Source: Procambarus clarkii (taxonomy: Eukaryota; Arthropoda; Malacostraca; Decapoda; Cambaridae). From it: a DNA stretch of 64,000 bases. The first letter of the stretch is position 1. Every line of letters starts with the position of its first letter. The notes beneath the pieces were generated by a model that saw nothing but the letters and a program-made list of their open reading frames with translations, was not told where the DNA came from and did not search any database. A program made the position numbers and the translations under genes. The stretch lies in assembly GCF_040958095.1 (NCBI RefSeq), contig NC_091208.1:13902470-13966469 (forward strand), read 5' to 3'. Positions 33,777-45,648 of this stretch are shown in pieces.

Positions 33777-35369
33777 TTCGTTTAGAATCTGATTACGAAA
33801 TTTGCTAAGACAATCTTAATTTGTTCCTAATCTTGTTGTCCATTGCACTTGAATGCCTTGCCTCTTTGTTCACTTTCTTCTTATAAATATCTTGTATTTA
33901 TAATATAATATGTGTGAAATACCTTGTACTTTGTTATTAGTGTGTCTATAAATCCAATTAACTTGTATCTTGTATCTTATCAGGTAAAAATATTGACGTA
34001 TCTGCTTTCCCAGACCTTGATCATTCACAATTAAGAGCCCGGATAATATTGACACATAACATGATTGCCTTTTAAATGTAGACTGTTGGAGGGAATTTGT
34101 GAGCGTAATTAATCGACAATAGCGTCAATGAATCCCCTTACCCATGTTGGGGTGGAACGGTGTATTATCAGTGCCTGTAAACTCGCCAAATATTGGTGAT
34201 AGTAACCTTTTGGTCATAACTGAGACAAAAAATACCTTGATTAGTGACAGAATCTCAGGAGAGTTGTCTGTACAAAACTTCTCTGTCGTTGTTAAGTGGG
34301 ATCTTAAAAGTGCTAACAGAACACTTACCAGAGAAATAGGGGATGACTTCAGATGGATATCAGGTATTAATAATAATTTAAAATAGAACAAAAAACATTG
34401 TGTATTTTGTACTTTCCTATGTGTGACCCCCTCTATATAGTAGCTTTGCTAATGAAAGATATTTTGGATTATGCACATATACTATTCGATTTACTTTACA
34501 GAACAAGAATGTTATGTCTCCCCTCGGGGGAGAGGACCGGTCCTAGATTTGATTGTTGCCGCCGGAGGCGGCTAGTTTATTGTGCACCCGATACTCATCC
34601 CGTGAGCGGTGTTAACTAGCTAGTACGCACAGCTCGTGTATCAATGGATAGTGATATAAATTCTAGTCTAGGGTAAGTTCATTATCATTAAACAAAAGTC
34701 AACACCAGAGTGCCCCTATGTAGGACAGAAATATATATTTAAAAGATCAGGTGAAAAAACATGTACATATTAAAATATATATAATATAATTAATAAAAAA
34801 AAATTATTATGGACGTTTTCAATATTACACAAAAGGTATTTACTTCAATAACACGAGAGAATTAACTGGCTTTAAATACATAAGAAAATCTCCACAGACA
34901 AATAAATCTACCCTATAGAACATAAATCTACCCTATAGAACATAAAACAGAACAAATAACTTATCGAAACAAAGTATCTCTGGTGGTGGTCTCTCAACTA
35001 CTGACTAGCTCACGGGCTACACAGCCCACACTCCCCCTCCCTCATGGGATGGCAAGCAAGTACTTTATATAAATTCCAAATAATTAAATGAGAAATGTAA
35101 TCGTGCTAACACAGACATAAGATGAAATATAATACAATTCTCAACATGCAAATGACATTAAAAAAAGTACAATAAATGTATATAAGGTAAATATTAAGGT
35201 ATGAATTATTTAAGAGGTGACATCTGGCAACTCAACAAGTACAATTTCCTGGTTCAAAAGCTGACTGGACAAGGACAAGTATTAATCAGGTGAATAAGCA
35301 AGCCCGCTCCTTGCTCTAACTATGCTGCCATGTACTACTACACATTTCACAAAAGCATACACGCACACG

Positions 35370-35942
<573 letters not shown>

Positions 35943-35945
<3 letters not shown>

Positions 35946-36331
35946 GTACCTAGTAGCCAGAACGCACTTCTCAGCCTACTATTCAAGGCCCGATTTGCCT
36001 AATAAGCCAAGTTTTCCTGAATTAATATATTTTCTCAAATTTTTTTCTTATGAAATGATGAAGCTACCCATTTCATTATGTATGAGGTCATTTATTTTTT
36101 ATTGGAGTTAAAATTAACGTAGATATATGACCGAACCTAACCAACCCTACCTAACCTAACCTAACCTATCTTTATAGGTTAGGTTAGGTTAGGTAGCCAA
36201 AAAAGTTAGGTTAGGTTAGGTTAGGTAGGTTAGGTAGTCGAAAAACAATTAATTCATGAAAACTTGGCTTATTAGGCAAATCGGGCCATGAATAGTAGGC
36301 TGATAAGTGCGTTCTGGCTACTAGGTACGAC
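35943..36331 (-). mobile_element. TA-array MITE copy 2 (orientation R)
   Basis: Same family as copy 1, reversed: the TTTCATTATGTATGAGG block comes before the TTAGG runs. It has intact terminal inverted repeats with TA flanks. Confidence 0.85.
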
Positions 36332-36355
36332 ATATATATATATATATATATATAT

Positions 36356-36744
36356 GTCGTACCTAGTAGCCAGAACGCACTTCTCGGCCTACTATTCAAG
36401 GCCCGATTTGCCTAATAAGCCTAGTTTTCCTGAATTAATATATTTTCTCTAATTTTTTTCTTATGAAATGATAAAGCTACCCATTTCATTATGTATGAGG
36501 TCAATTTTTTTTTATTGGAATTAAAATTAACGTAGATATATGACCGAACCTAACCAACCCTACCTAACCTAACCTAACCTATCTTTATAGGTTAGGTTAG
36601 GTTAGGTAGGCGAAAAAGTTAGGTTAGGTTAGGTTAGGTAGGTTAGGTAGTCGAAAAATAATTAATTGATGAAAACTTGGCTTATTAGGCAAATCGGGCC
36701 TTGCATAGTAGGCTGAGAATTGCGTTCTGGCTACTAGGTACGAC
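36356..36744 (-). mobile_element. TA-array MITE copy 3 (orientation R)
   Basis: Same orientation as copy 2. The (TA)n on either side is only about 22 bp, the shortest spacing in the array. Confidence 0.85.
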
Positions 36745-36766
36745 ATATATATATATATATATATAT

Positions 36767-37751
<985 letters not shown>

Positions 37752-37820
37752 GACATTATATTTAACAATTTATCTTACATGAAATATTGTGAGTATCCAT
37801 AACTATTCATATGTACCACA

Positions 37821-37832
37821 CCCTTACTTCCG
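37821..37832 (-). promoter_or_regulatory. Candidate polypurine tract
   Basis: On the minus strand CGGAAGTAAGGG lies directly before the start of the 3' LTR (TGTGGTAC). This is the expected place for plus-strand priming. The exact LTR edge was set by alignment with the other LTR. Confidence 0.55.
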
Positions 37833-37928
37833 AGAAAAAAATGCAATTGATTGAATATCAATGTCATTTTTTCTGAAAGTAAGACTGTAACAAATAAAAT
37901 GAAAATTTAAAATAAACATATCTTATTA

Positions 37929-39420
37929 TTATGTTACATCATACACAAAACTTCTTGATAAGGCATCTGTAATTACATTTTGCCTACCAGGAATATGCTT
38001 AATCTCTACATTAAACTCTTGTAGGAATAAGGACCATCTAAGAATCTTTTGATTCTTTATTTTCATCATATTGATGAGGACAAGTGGATTGTGATCTGTA
38101 AAAACTAACACTATTACCTGAGAGGTAAGTTTCAAATTTCTCATCAGATAAAATGAGACCTAGTGCCTCTTTTTTCACTTCTGAATAGTTCTTCTAAGCT
38201 TCATTAATTAAATTTTCTAGAATAATAGTATACTGAGTGTTCAATGTTATCAAGGTCAATTTGTATAAGAACTCCACCGATTCCTAAATCAGACGCATCA
38301 ATATGCAGGATAAAAGGTCTGTCATATTGAGGGCTGGCTAGAAGAGGTGACGTAGATAATATTCCCTTTAAATTATGAAATGAATTTTGACAATCTTGTG
38401 TCTACTTAAATTTCACTTGCTTATGCAACAAATTGGTTAATGGATCAGCAGCTGTAGAAAAATTCTTACAGTACTGCCTGTAGTAAGCACACATTCCAAT
38501 AAACCTTTGAACTCCCTTTTTACTAGTTAACACTGGATAGTCCACTATTGCTTGTATTTTATCTTGCAAAGAACGTATCTTACCCTGTCCCACATCATGT
38601 CCAAGATAGATTATAGTGCCCTTTGCCCAACTACACTTGTTGGCATTTACTGTTAAATTGGCACTCGGCAACACTGTATATAACTTCTTAAGACCTGACA
38701 GGTGGTCTGTCCAAAACTTTCTTTACAAGACTATATCATCTAGGTATGTCCTGCAATTTTGCATGTCCTTAAGCAAACAATTCATAAGTTTCTGGAAAGT
38801 GGCAGGAGCATTTCTCAAATCAAAAGGCATTACGTTAAATTCAAATGCACCATAAGTTGTAATAAAGGCTGTCACTTCCCTAGCATAATCACTCAGAAAG
38901 AAAGATGGTAACCCTTAGACAAATCAAGTTTTGACACATATTGAGCATTACCAATCTGGTCTATACATTCTTTTAAAAGTGGTAATGGGAACACATCAAC
39001 GGTTGTTACCTTGTTTAATTTACGATAGTCCACACACAATCTCCAGGTTCCCCCTGGTTTTGGTACCAGCAGACAAGGAGAACTCCAAGAACTTTGGCTT
39101 GGACGGATGAAGTTATGTTGATGTAGATAATCCACTTCCTGTTGAATGAGTTTCCTCTTTTCTGAGTTCACTCGGTATGGGTGCTGTCGAATTGGAGTGC
39201 TGTCAAACAGTTGGATGTCGTGGGTGATGAGATGTGTCTGAGTGTGTACCTCCCCAAACAGATTCGCATGTGTGTCCAGCAGGATCTGGAACTCATCACG
39301 CTGCACCTCCTGCAAATGACATAGCAACTCCTTCCCTCTGGAACTGGAACTGAGATAAGGAATGTTAACATCTTTCCCCCTCATTACAATCCTCCACAGG
39401 TGGTAATTCCTCCTGACCAA
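37929..39420 (-). pseudogene. Gypsy reverse transcriptase and RNase H, broken
   Basis: The frame 39420-38893 covers the RT start (LVPKPGGTWRLCVDYRKLN, KLDLSKGYH). After a break comes a segment with NVMPFDLRNAPATFQ (about 38855-38800) and YLDDIV (about 38735), then a stop. The frame 38674-38402 has the post-catalytic region (NANKCSWAK, YLGHDVG, QRFIGMCAYYR). The RNase H region up to 38144 is decayed; 38144-37929 keeps FTDHNPL and the end ALSRSF. This pair is downstream of integrase here. Confidence 0.8.
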
Positions 39421-40781
39421 AACAAGCTACAACACCTGGTCCACAATAGGCTTTTAAACGGTTTAAGTGAATAATCATTTGTTGTCCTGAAATATTAGGG
39501 TTAGACACTTTATAAGACAAATCTCCCAACTTTTCTACCACTTGGAAGGGTCCTTCAAATTTATGAGACATAGAAGTCCCAAGACGAGGTTTCAACACCA
39601 ACACCAAACCACCAACTGCAAACGACCTGAGCTCTGTCTTAAACTTCTTGTCATATCGCTGTTTCATCTCTTGCTGAGTCTTCCCAAGGTGTTCTCTTGC
39701 CAACTTTTTTGCACGACACAACTTGTTCTTGACATCACTCAAGTAATGACCACTCTGATGAACAGAGATATCACCAATCAACCTCTCTTGAAGCATCTTC
39801 AATGGATCTCTTACCTGGTGTCCGAATACGGGACCAAATGGAGAACAACCAAGTGACTCTTGTAACCCCTCTCTGGCTGCGAAAAGAACAAAAGGAAGAT
39901 TTTCGTCCCAGTGACGTGGATAAGTCTCCCCTATAGTATTTAACATCTGCTTTAACGTTTGATGAAAACGTTCAATTCCACCTTGACTTTGTGGACGATA
40001 CGGACTCGAAAACTTATGTTGAATCCCATGAGATTCACAAAAAAGTTCTGAAAACTTTGGAACAAAAATTTCCCCCATTATCAATCTGGATAACACGAGG
40101 CATCCCAAACAAGGAGAAATATCGCTCTAGACACTTAATAAGATTATGAGCCTTAGTGTTCCTTAAAGCAAATGCCTCAGGAAATCTCGTAGTCATGCAC
40201 ATCAGAGTGAACAAAAATATATTACCTGACTTAGTTCTCGATAAAGGACCTACACAATCCATGACAACATGAGAAAAAGGTTCTTCTGGAACTATAATAG
40301 GTTGTAATGGTGCTCATGGCACAGATTGGTTGGGCATTCCCACAGTTTGACATGTTACACAATTATGGCAATATCAGACTACTTCTCTCTTCAATTTAGG
40401 CCAGTAAAAACACTTACATATTTTATGGTACATACTATTTATACCTTGGTGACCACCCATGGAGTTATCATGAGCAGCCTGCAGGGCTGCTCATAAAACA
40501 CTGGGGACAACTAGTTGGGTTCTCGTCTCACAATCATCTGATGAGAGAGCTCCCTTGGGTCTCCACCTTCTCATCAGAAGTCGATCCTTGATAAAGTATC
40601 CCCTCCCTTCCTCCAATGCATCTACAGTAGCAGTGGCCACAGAACTACATTCAATTAAACTGGGATCAGTATTCTGTAAAGAACTCAAGGTTAAGGACTC
40701 AGACTCAGAAGCGAGCGGGCAAGTACCTAGCAACTTGATCTCCCTTCCTGACCCTGGCTGGTCAGAATAAAATGGAGTCAC
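39365..40781 (-). pseudogene. Gypsy integrase, broken
   Basis: The N-terminal part has YFIKDRLLMRRWRP (about 40600), then a stop, then the zinc-binding pattern HDNSMGGH and CHNCVTC (about 40450-40350). The core has DCVGPL (first catalytic Asp, about 40255) and QIDNGGNF (second Asp, about 40090). A frameshift near 40060 leads to GGIERFHQ, which carries the catalytic Glu, and the C-terminal GPFQVVEKLG and IHLNRLK region to 39365. All three DDE residues are present but in different frames. Confidence 0.85.
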
Positions 40782-40829
40782 AGCTACTTCAGTCTCGCTC
40801 TCGACAACTGGCTCAGTGGAGACAAGCTG

Positions 40830-41430
40830 TCAAGTCACAGTTAGTTCAGCCTCCTCATCTTTACCTTCCATGTGGTATGGGCTCAGAGGTGCTTCTGCTA
40901 AGGACTCACTCTCATCATCCAACTGAGTCATAAAGGAATCCTCAAGATCCAACTCCCACTCCTTAACTGAAGGAGTCCTGGTCTTGGGAACATCTACCTT
41001 GGTTAAGACAGGATTATTATCACCCGTTTTTCCCATTGACCTGGTCACAACACATTCAGGGTAAATAATGCCATCTTCTGCATCTCGTTGAGCCAGTACA
41101 CTATTTGGGTTAATCAACATTATTGGACACTTGATCCCTTCAACCTTACTGTTCCCAAAATCATTCCCGGAAAACAATATCCACTCCTGGAATGGGCAAC
41201 TGTTTACTCACACCAACATTACACCACCCAGAAGTATAAGTGGAATCAAGGTTAATCTGTATTAAAGACACTTGTTGCACACTATCTGCAATACTTTGTA
41301 GTAGTGCAACCTCACAAAGATCTCTGGTATCAACATTAGCAAGCACATTATTGGAAATAAGAGACTGTGAAGCTCCAATATCACGGAGTAATTGAACAGT
41401 CTTACTACTGCCATCTTTTCACAGTAATAT
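40830..41430 (-). pseudogene. Gypsy protease and downstream linker
   Basis: Near 41370 the frame reads LLRDIGASQSLI, where an active aspartic protease has DTG or DSG, so the Thr/Ser after the catalytic Asp is replaced by Ile. The region continues through PIPGVDI to YPECVVTRSMGK (about 41045) and an acidic linker that ends at 40830. Frame changes near 41165. Confidence 0.7.
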
Positions 41431-41459
41431 ACCTGTGGACATATATGGTTTAAAATCAG

Positions 41460-42906
41460 TCATCCAATTGGGAATGACTGTAATACATGGTGAATTATTT
41501 GATTCAACCCTTTACTCATAATGAGACCATTTCGTCTTAACTCAGGGTGCAAACTAAAACAAGAGTTAATGACATGTCCTTTCCTCTTACAATGAGTGCA
41601 GTACCTGACAGTGGTCACACCTGTTGAACCTACTGCAGGTTTAGAGTTCACAGTACTAGGATTTTGTATCCCTTTCAATGGTTTATCTAGTTTAGTTATT
41701 GTAAGAGAAGAGTTCATGGGAGTAGCTGGAGAATTAATATTGGGTTTGTTCTGATAAGCATTGTAGTTTATTTACTATGATAACTATTTGATTGGGCATT
41801 AAAATGTTCCCTTGTTCATGCTCATCAGTGAGTTTAGACAGCTCATATACATCTGTGGTGATTTTCTGTTCCGCCATAAAAGTAGATAATTTATCTGGGA
41901 GACATGATAAAACTTCTTCTGAAATAAGAAGATTTTTAAGAGTTGCAAACTCTGTAATCGAAAGAGCTTTAAGCCATCTCTCAAAATAATTAGTTTTCAA
42001 CCTGGTGAAATCAGCAATGGTTTGTTCATGTGCCCCCTTTAAATTCCTGAATTTCTGTCGATGTGCCTCAGGGCATAACTGATATGTATTTAAGAATGCT
42101 GTTTTTGACAAACTGGTAGTCAAAACTATTTGTATCAGGCATTGATGCGAATACCTGTCGACTCTTCCCCCTGAATTGACTCTGCATTATAGCTACCCAC
42201 TGGTCTACTGGCCAGTCCATACTGACTGCAATCTTGGAAAAGTGAGAAAAGAAAACCTCAGGGTCTTCCTCATTGAACTTAGGCAATTCGACATACATAT
42301 TTATCTTAGACTGAGTATTATTACTATTATTAGGAATATTGCTATTATTACCATGTCCGGCTGCCAGTCTCTATGTCTCTACTCGGTTTTTATCCTCTGC
42401 CATATGTCTTTGTATTTCTAATTGTTTTGTTTGTTCCTCAGCTTGTTGCTTCTTAGCTGCCTCTAACTGCAACTGAGCTGCTAGTCTATCATTCTGTGAC
42501 AATGTCTCTCTGTTGAGCCTCTGCCTCTAATATTAATTTTTTTCTCTTGAGCCTCAAGCCTAGCAAATTGAAGCTGAGTTTCTATCTCGAGACGCTTTAG
42601 TGCTAACTGCTCACTTGTCCCTTCCGTTAGTTCCTCCAGGATCTCTTCCCCTAGTTTACCATCTTCCACTAAAGGAGTAACTATCACTTTCACTATCTGT
42701 GATTTATTCATTTGATTGTTAGCTGATAACTCCGGTTTACCTGTCATACAAATCAACGCAGACATTGTTAGATTCTTAATCCCTTTAAAGTTAGGTTCTG
42801 ATAGCAACGACTCCACTTGACACTCCATGGTTAACACTTGGCACTTCATTTTATATAATTTAAACTGTAGCAACACTGAATACTGGCTGGCCAACAGCGC
42901 TAGCAT
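41460..42906 (-). pseudogene. Gypsy gag, broken into four frames
   Basis: 42906-42481 is the N-terminal region, with KRLEIETQLQFARLEAQEKK, a probable coiled coil. 42298-42068 has PKFNEEDPEVFFSHFSKIA and W...WVAIMQSQFRGK, a gag capsid-type segment. 42123-41734 has QKFRNLKGAHEQTIADF and CLPDKLSTFMAEQ, a SCAN-like capsid segment. 41717-41460 has the zinc knuckle CTHCKRKGHVINSC (CX2CX4HX4C). The order is collinear and the breaks are frameshifts. Confidence 0.78.
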
Positions 42907-43094
42907 AAAAAATAATGACTTACCTCATAATCGTGAAGCGTGTTTGTTGACACTGGCAGTGTGGATACGGACACAGAAAACCGTATTTGCTGTCACGGTA
43001 ATATTTTGCAAACATTAGGTCACTTACCTAGGAAGGCAAGTTTGAATTAATACATGTTAAATGTCAGTATACAGTAAATAATGTGGTAACTATC

Positions 43095-43117
43095 TCCTGG
43101 CATTGGCCCCCAATTTC
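43095..43117 (-). promoter_or_regulatory. Candidate primer-binding site
   Basis: Just inside the 5' LTR the minus strand reads GAAATTGGGGGCCAATGCC. The location is right for a tRNA primer site; I could not assign the tRNA. Confidence 0.4.
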
Positions 43118-43545
43118 TGTTACCTAGTACCAAGCACAGCTCGTATATCAATGGATAGTGATATAAATTCCAGTCTAGGGTAAGTTCACTATCATTTAAC
43201 AAAAGTCAGCACCAGAGTGCCCCTATGTAGGACAGGAATATATATTTAAAAGATCAGGTGAAATAAACATGCACGTAATAAATATATATAATATAATTAA
43301 TAAACAAAAATTTATTATGCACGTTTTCAATATTACACAAAAGGTATTCACTTCAATAACACAAGAGAATTAACTGGCTTTAAGTACATAAAAAGGGGTC
43401 GACTGCTAGCGGCCGTGGAGTGAGGACGTTTACCGACCCTCCGTGGCTGTTGGAGTTGTTTGCTGTTTTGGTCACCAGGTGGTGTGGGCGTCCCTGCCCT
43501 ACCAGTTTTGTTGCTTCCTGGCTGTGTTGACGTGGCAGTTCTGAC

Positions 43546-45272
43546 ATAGGGGGCCATCTTCCTCCTGTTCAGCGTGTGAACTCCGTGGGCCTGGAGTTCA
43601 CTTGTAAGGCTAGTTATCCGACCATCGAGATGGTGATGTGTAACATGCTTCATGTCCCGTTGGAAACTGTTTACGGTGTGGAGATAGTTACGGCCCGTCG
43701 GGTTGTTATTAAGTTCGTGGGGGAGGACGAGTACCGGGACTTCCTCCGTCGGTACGGGGGGCGTACGTTGCCGTTGCCAGACGATGCCGGCTCTGTGGCG
43801 ATTTCGGACCGCAGTGGTGCCCTGACTTATGTCAGTATCCATGGTGCGCCCCTGGAATTCCCTGATGACCTCCTCCGGCGTTACTTCGGGGGGTTTGGTA
43901 CTATTGTCAGCGTGCGGGTGAACATGCTCTCCTCGGGGCGGTATGCTGGGAGGCGTACAAACATTCGCACGTTGGGGATGCGCTTGCGGTCGGATATACC
44001 TTCTTCTGTCCGGCTTATGGGATACTACGTCCGGGTGTATTAAGCCCGGCAGCCTCGTACCTGTTTCCGGTGTGGCCTGTTGGGGCATCAGGCTGCCGGG
44101 TGCTCTGAGGCCCCTGCTGCTCCTGTCAACTTGTTCCGCGACGAGGATTTCCCGCCGCTCCCTCTGGAGGCAGTCTCCGGTGATGTTGATGAGGTGGTGT
44201 GCGTCCCGTTTGCTGCTGCAGCTTCCCCGGCGGCGCCTGCCATTCCTCCGGTTGTTGCCGTCCCTCCTCCGGTTCTTGAGGTACCGTCGGTTGGTCTGCC
44301 TGATCCTGTCGCTGTTCCAGCTGCTCCCGTGGGCCTTCCTGGAGCTCCCTGTGTGACGTCACTGTCTTCTCCCTCGTCTTCCGATGCTGCGCCTAGCCCT
44401 GTGTCCATGACTCGGGTCCCGGATGTGCTTGGTGCTGGGGTGGCTGCGGAGCGTCCTGCTGTGTGTGGCCCGGTTCCCCCCTGTGGTAGAGGCTGCTGCC
44501 GTTCTGGCGTCGGTTCCTTCGGCTCGTGGTACCCGTGTTTCTGGGTCACTTACCGGCTCTGACGATATCCGGCCGGTGCCCAAACGTTCCTGGCGTTCGT
44601 CCTCTTCCTGGGCGAACGTTGGTGACTTCAGTGACTGCAGGGCTTCGGGTATTGACAGTGTGGATACGGATGCGTCGATGTCTCCGCGGTTCGTGGTGGC
44701 GGAGGTCCATGTGCCTGCCAGTGCTGGTGCCTGTGTCTCGGACTTGCCTTCGGTTCTTTCTCCACCGGGGGACTCTCCACAGTGGGGGGTGGTGGCTTCC
44801 GCTGCCAGGGATGGTGTGGACTCTGGTGCTGGGCGTAGCCTGGTGGTGACGTTACGGAAGGATGCGCGCCTCCGGGTTCCCTGCTGTCATCTGGTGGTGT
44901 GCCCGGGGCCGTGGGTACCCCTGTGGTGCGGTGCACGTTGGGGTCTTGGGGGACGTGTTGCCGGCGTCTGTGATGCCGCCGGGTCACTGGTCGAAGATTG
45001 CTGAGTTACTGCTGTCTGACGGACCGGAGTGCTTTCATGGTGGGCAAGTTCCCTTTCTGTGGGGGCGGGTAGCGACTTCTCACCTCCTGAGTACTACCAT
45101 CTGGGTAGTACTCAGGAGGTGTATCCAAACCATCCATACAACACAAACCATCCCCAGTTTTCAGGTGTTTGTTGCCCCGGTGGATGGACGGGACCCTTTG
45201 CAATGGGTGTTCTGGGAGGCGTTTAATGTGCGGTTCCCGCGGGCCAAGTTCCCGGGCAAGTATGTGCTCTGA
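43546..45272 (+). pseudogene. G-b ORF1: RRM-like fold, CCHC knuckle, conserved C-terminus
   Basis: The start codon aligned with the G-a ATG is ATA at 43546. The first frame is open from there through VGLEF, AISDRSGALTYVSIHG, LEFPDDLLRRYFGGFG and VRLMGYYVRVY to a nonsense TAA at 44041, exactly where G-a has a Tyr codon. The same frame continues with CFRCGLLGHQAAGC (CX2CX4HX4C) and LFRDEDFPPL to about 44500. After a frameshift come SLVVTLRKDARL and finally WEAFNVRFPRAKFPGKY, with a stop at 45270-45272. It is the least decayed G ORF. Confidence 0.8.
45081..45121. repeat. Perfect 18-bp inverted repeat with 5-nt loop in G-b
   Basis: CACCTCCTGAGTACTACC is followed by ATCTG and then its exact reverse complement. 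It lies inside the coding region of G-b near the C-terminal part; G-a lacks it. Confidence 0.9.
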
Positions 45273-45608
45273 TTTCCTGTGTATTTGCTCTATGACATGC
45301 TGTGTGCCCTTCTGGCTGTTTGTTTGCCCTGTTCTATTATGTGCTTCTGCCTCTCCCTTTGTGCGTTGCTTTGCCGTGTGGCATATTAGTTTCTAGTGCT
45401 TGGCGTCTCTCGTTACGCGTTTTGGCTTGGCATTTCGCCTTTCCTGGCTTTGCGATTCACCCTTCACGGGTACGCCGGGGCGCACCCGATCCCACGATTG
45501 TCGTCGCCCCTAACTCAACAACAACAACAACAACAGTACATAAAAAAATCTCCCCAGACAAATAAATCTATCATATAGAAAAAACGACTTATCGAAACGA
45601 AGTACCAC

Positions 45609-45648
45609 ATAGTTCATAATTGCACTTACTTGTGCAATTATGAACTAT
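45609..45648. repeat. Perfect 17-bp inverted repeat with 6-nt loop in the right LTR
   Basis: ATAGTTCATAATTGCAC, loop TTACTT, then the exact reverse complement. It is absent from the left LTR. Confidence 0.9.

Larger units (their letters stand above)
43395..45534 (+). mobile_element. G-b: ORF1-only non-LTR element in the gypsy LTR
   Basis: A plus-strand element flanked by AGTACATAAAAA at 43383-43394 and 45535-45546; the left LTR shows the empty site near 34880. It begins GGGGTCGACTGCTAGCGGCC like G-a and ends in (CAA)n rather than poly(A). At 2.14 kb, with both ends defined, it contains no RT or endonuclease. Confidence 0.88.
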
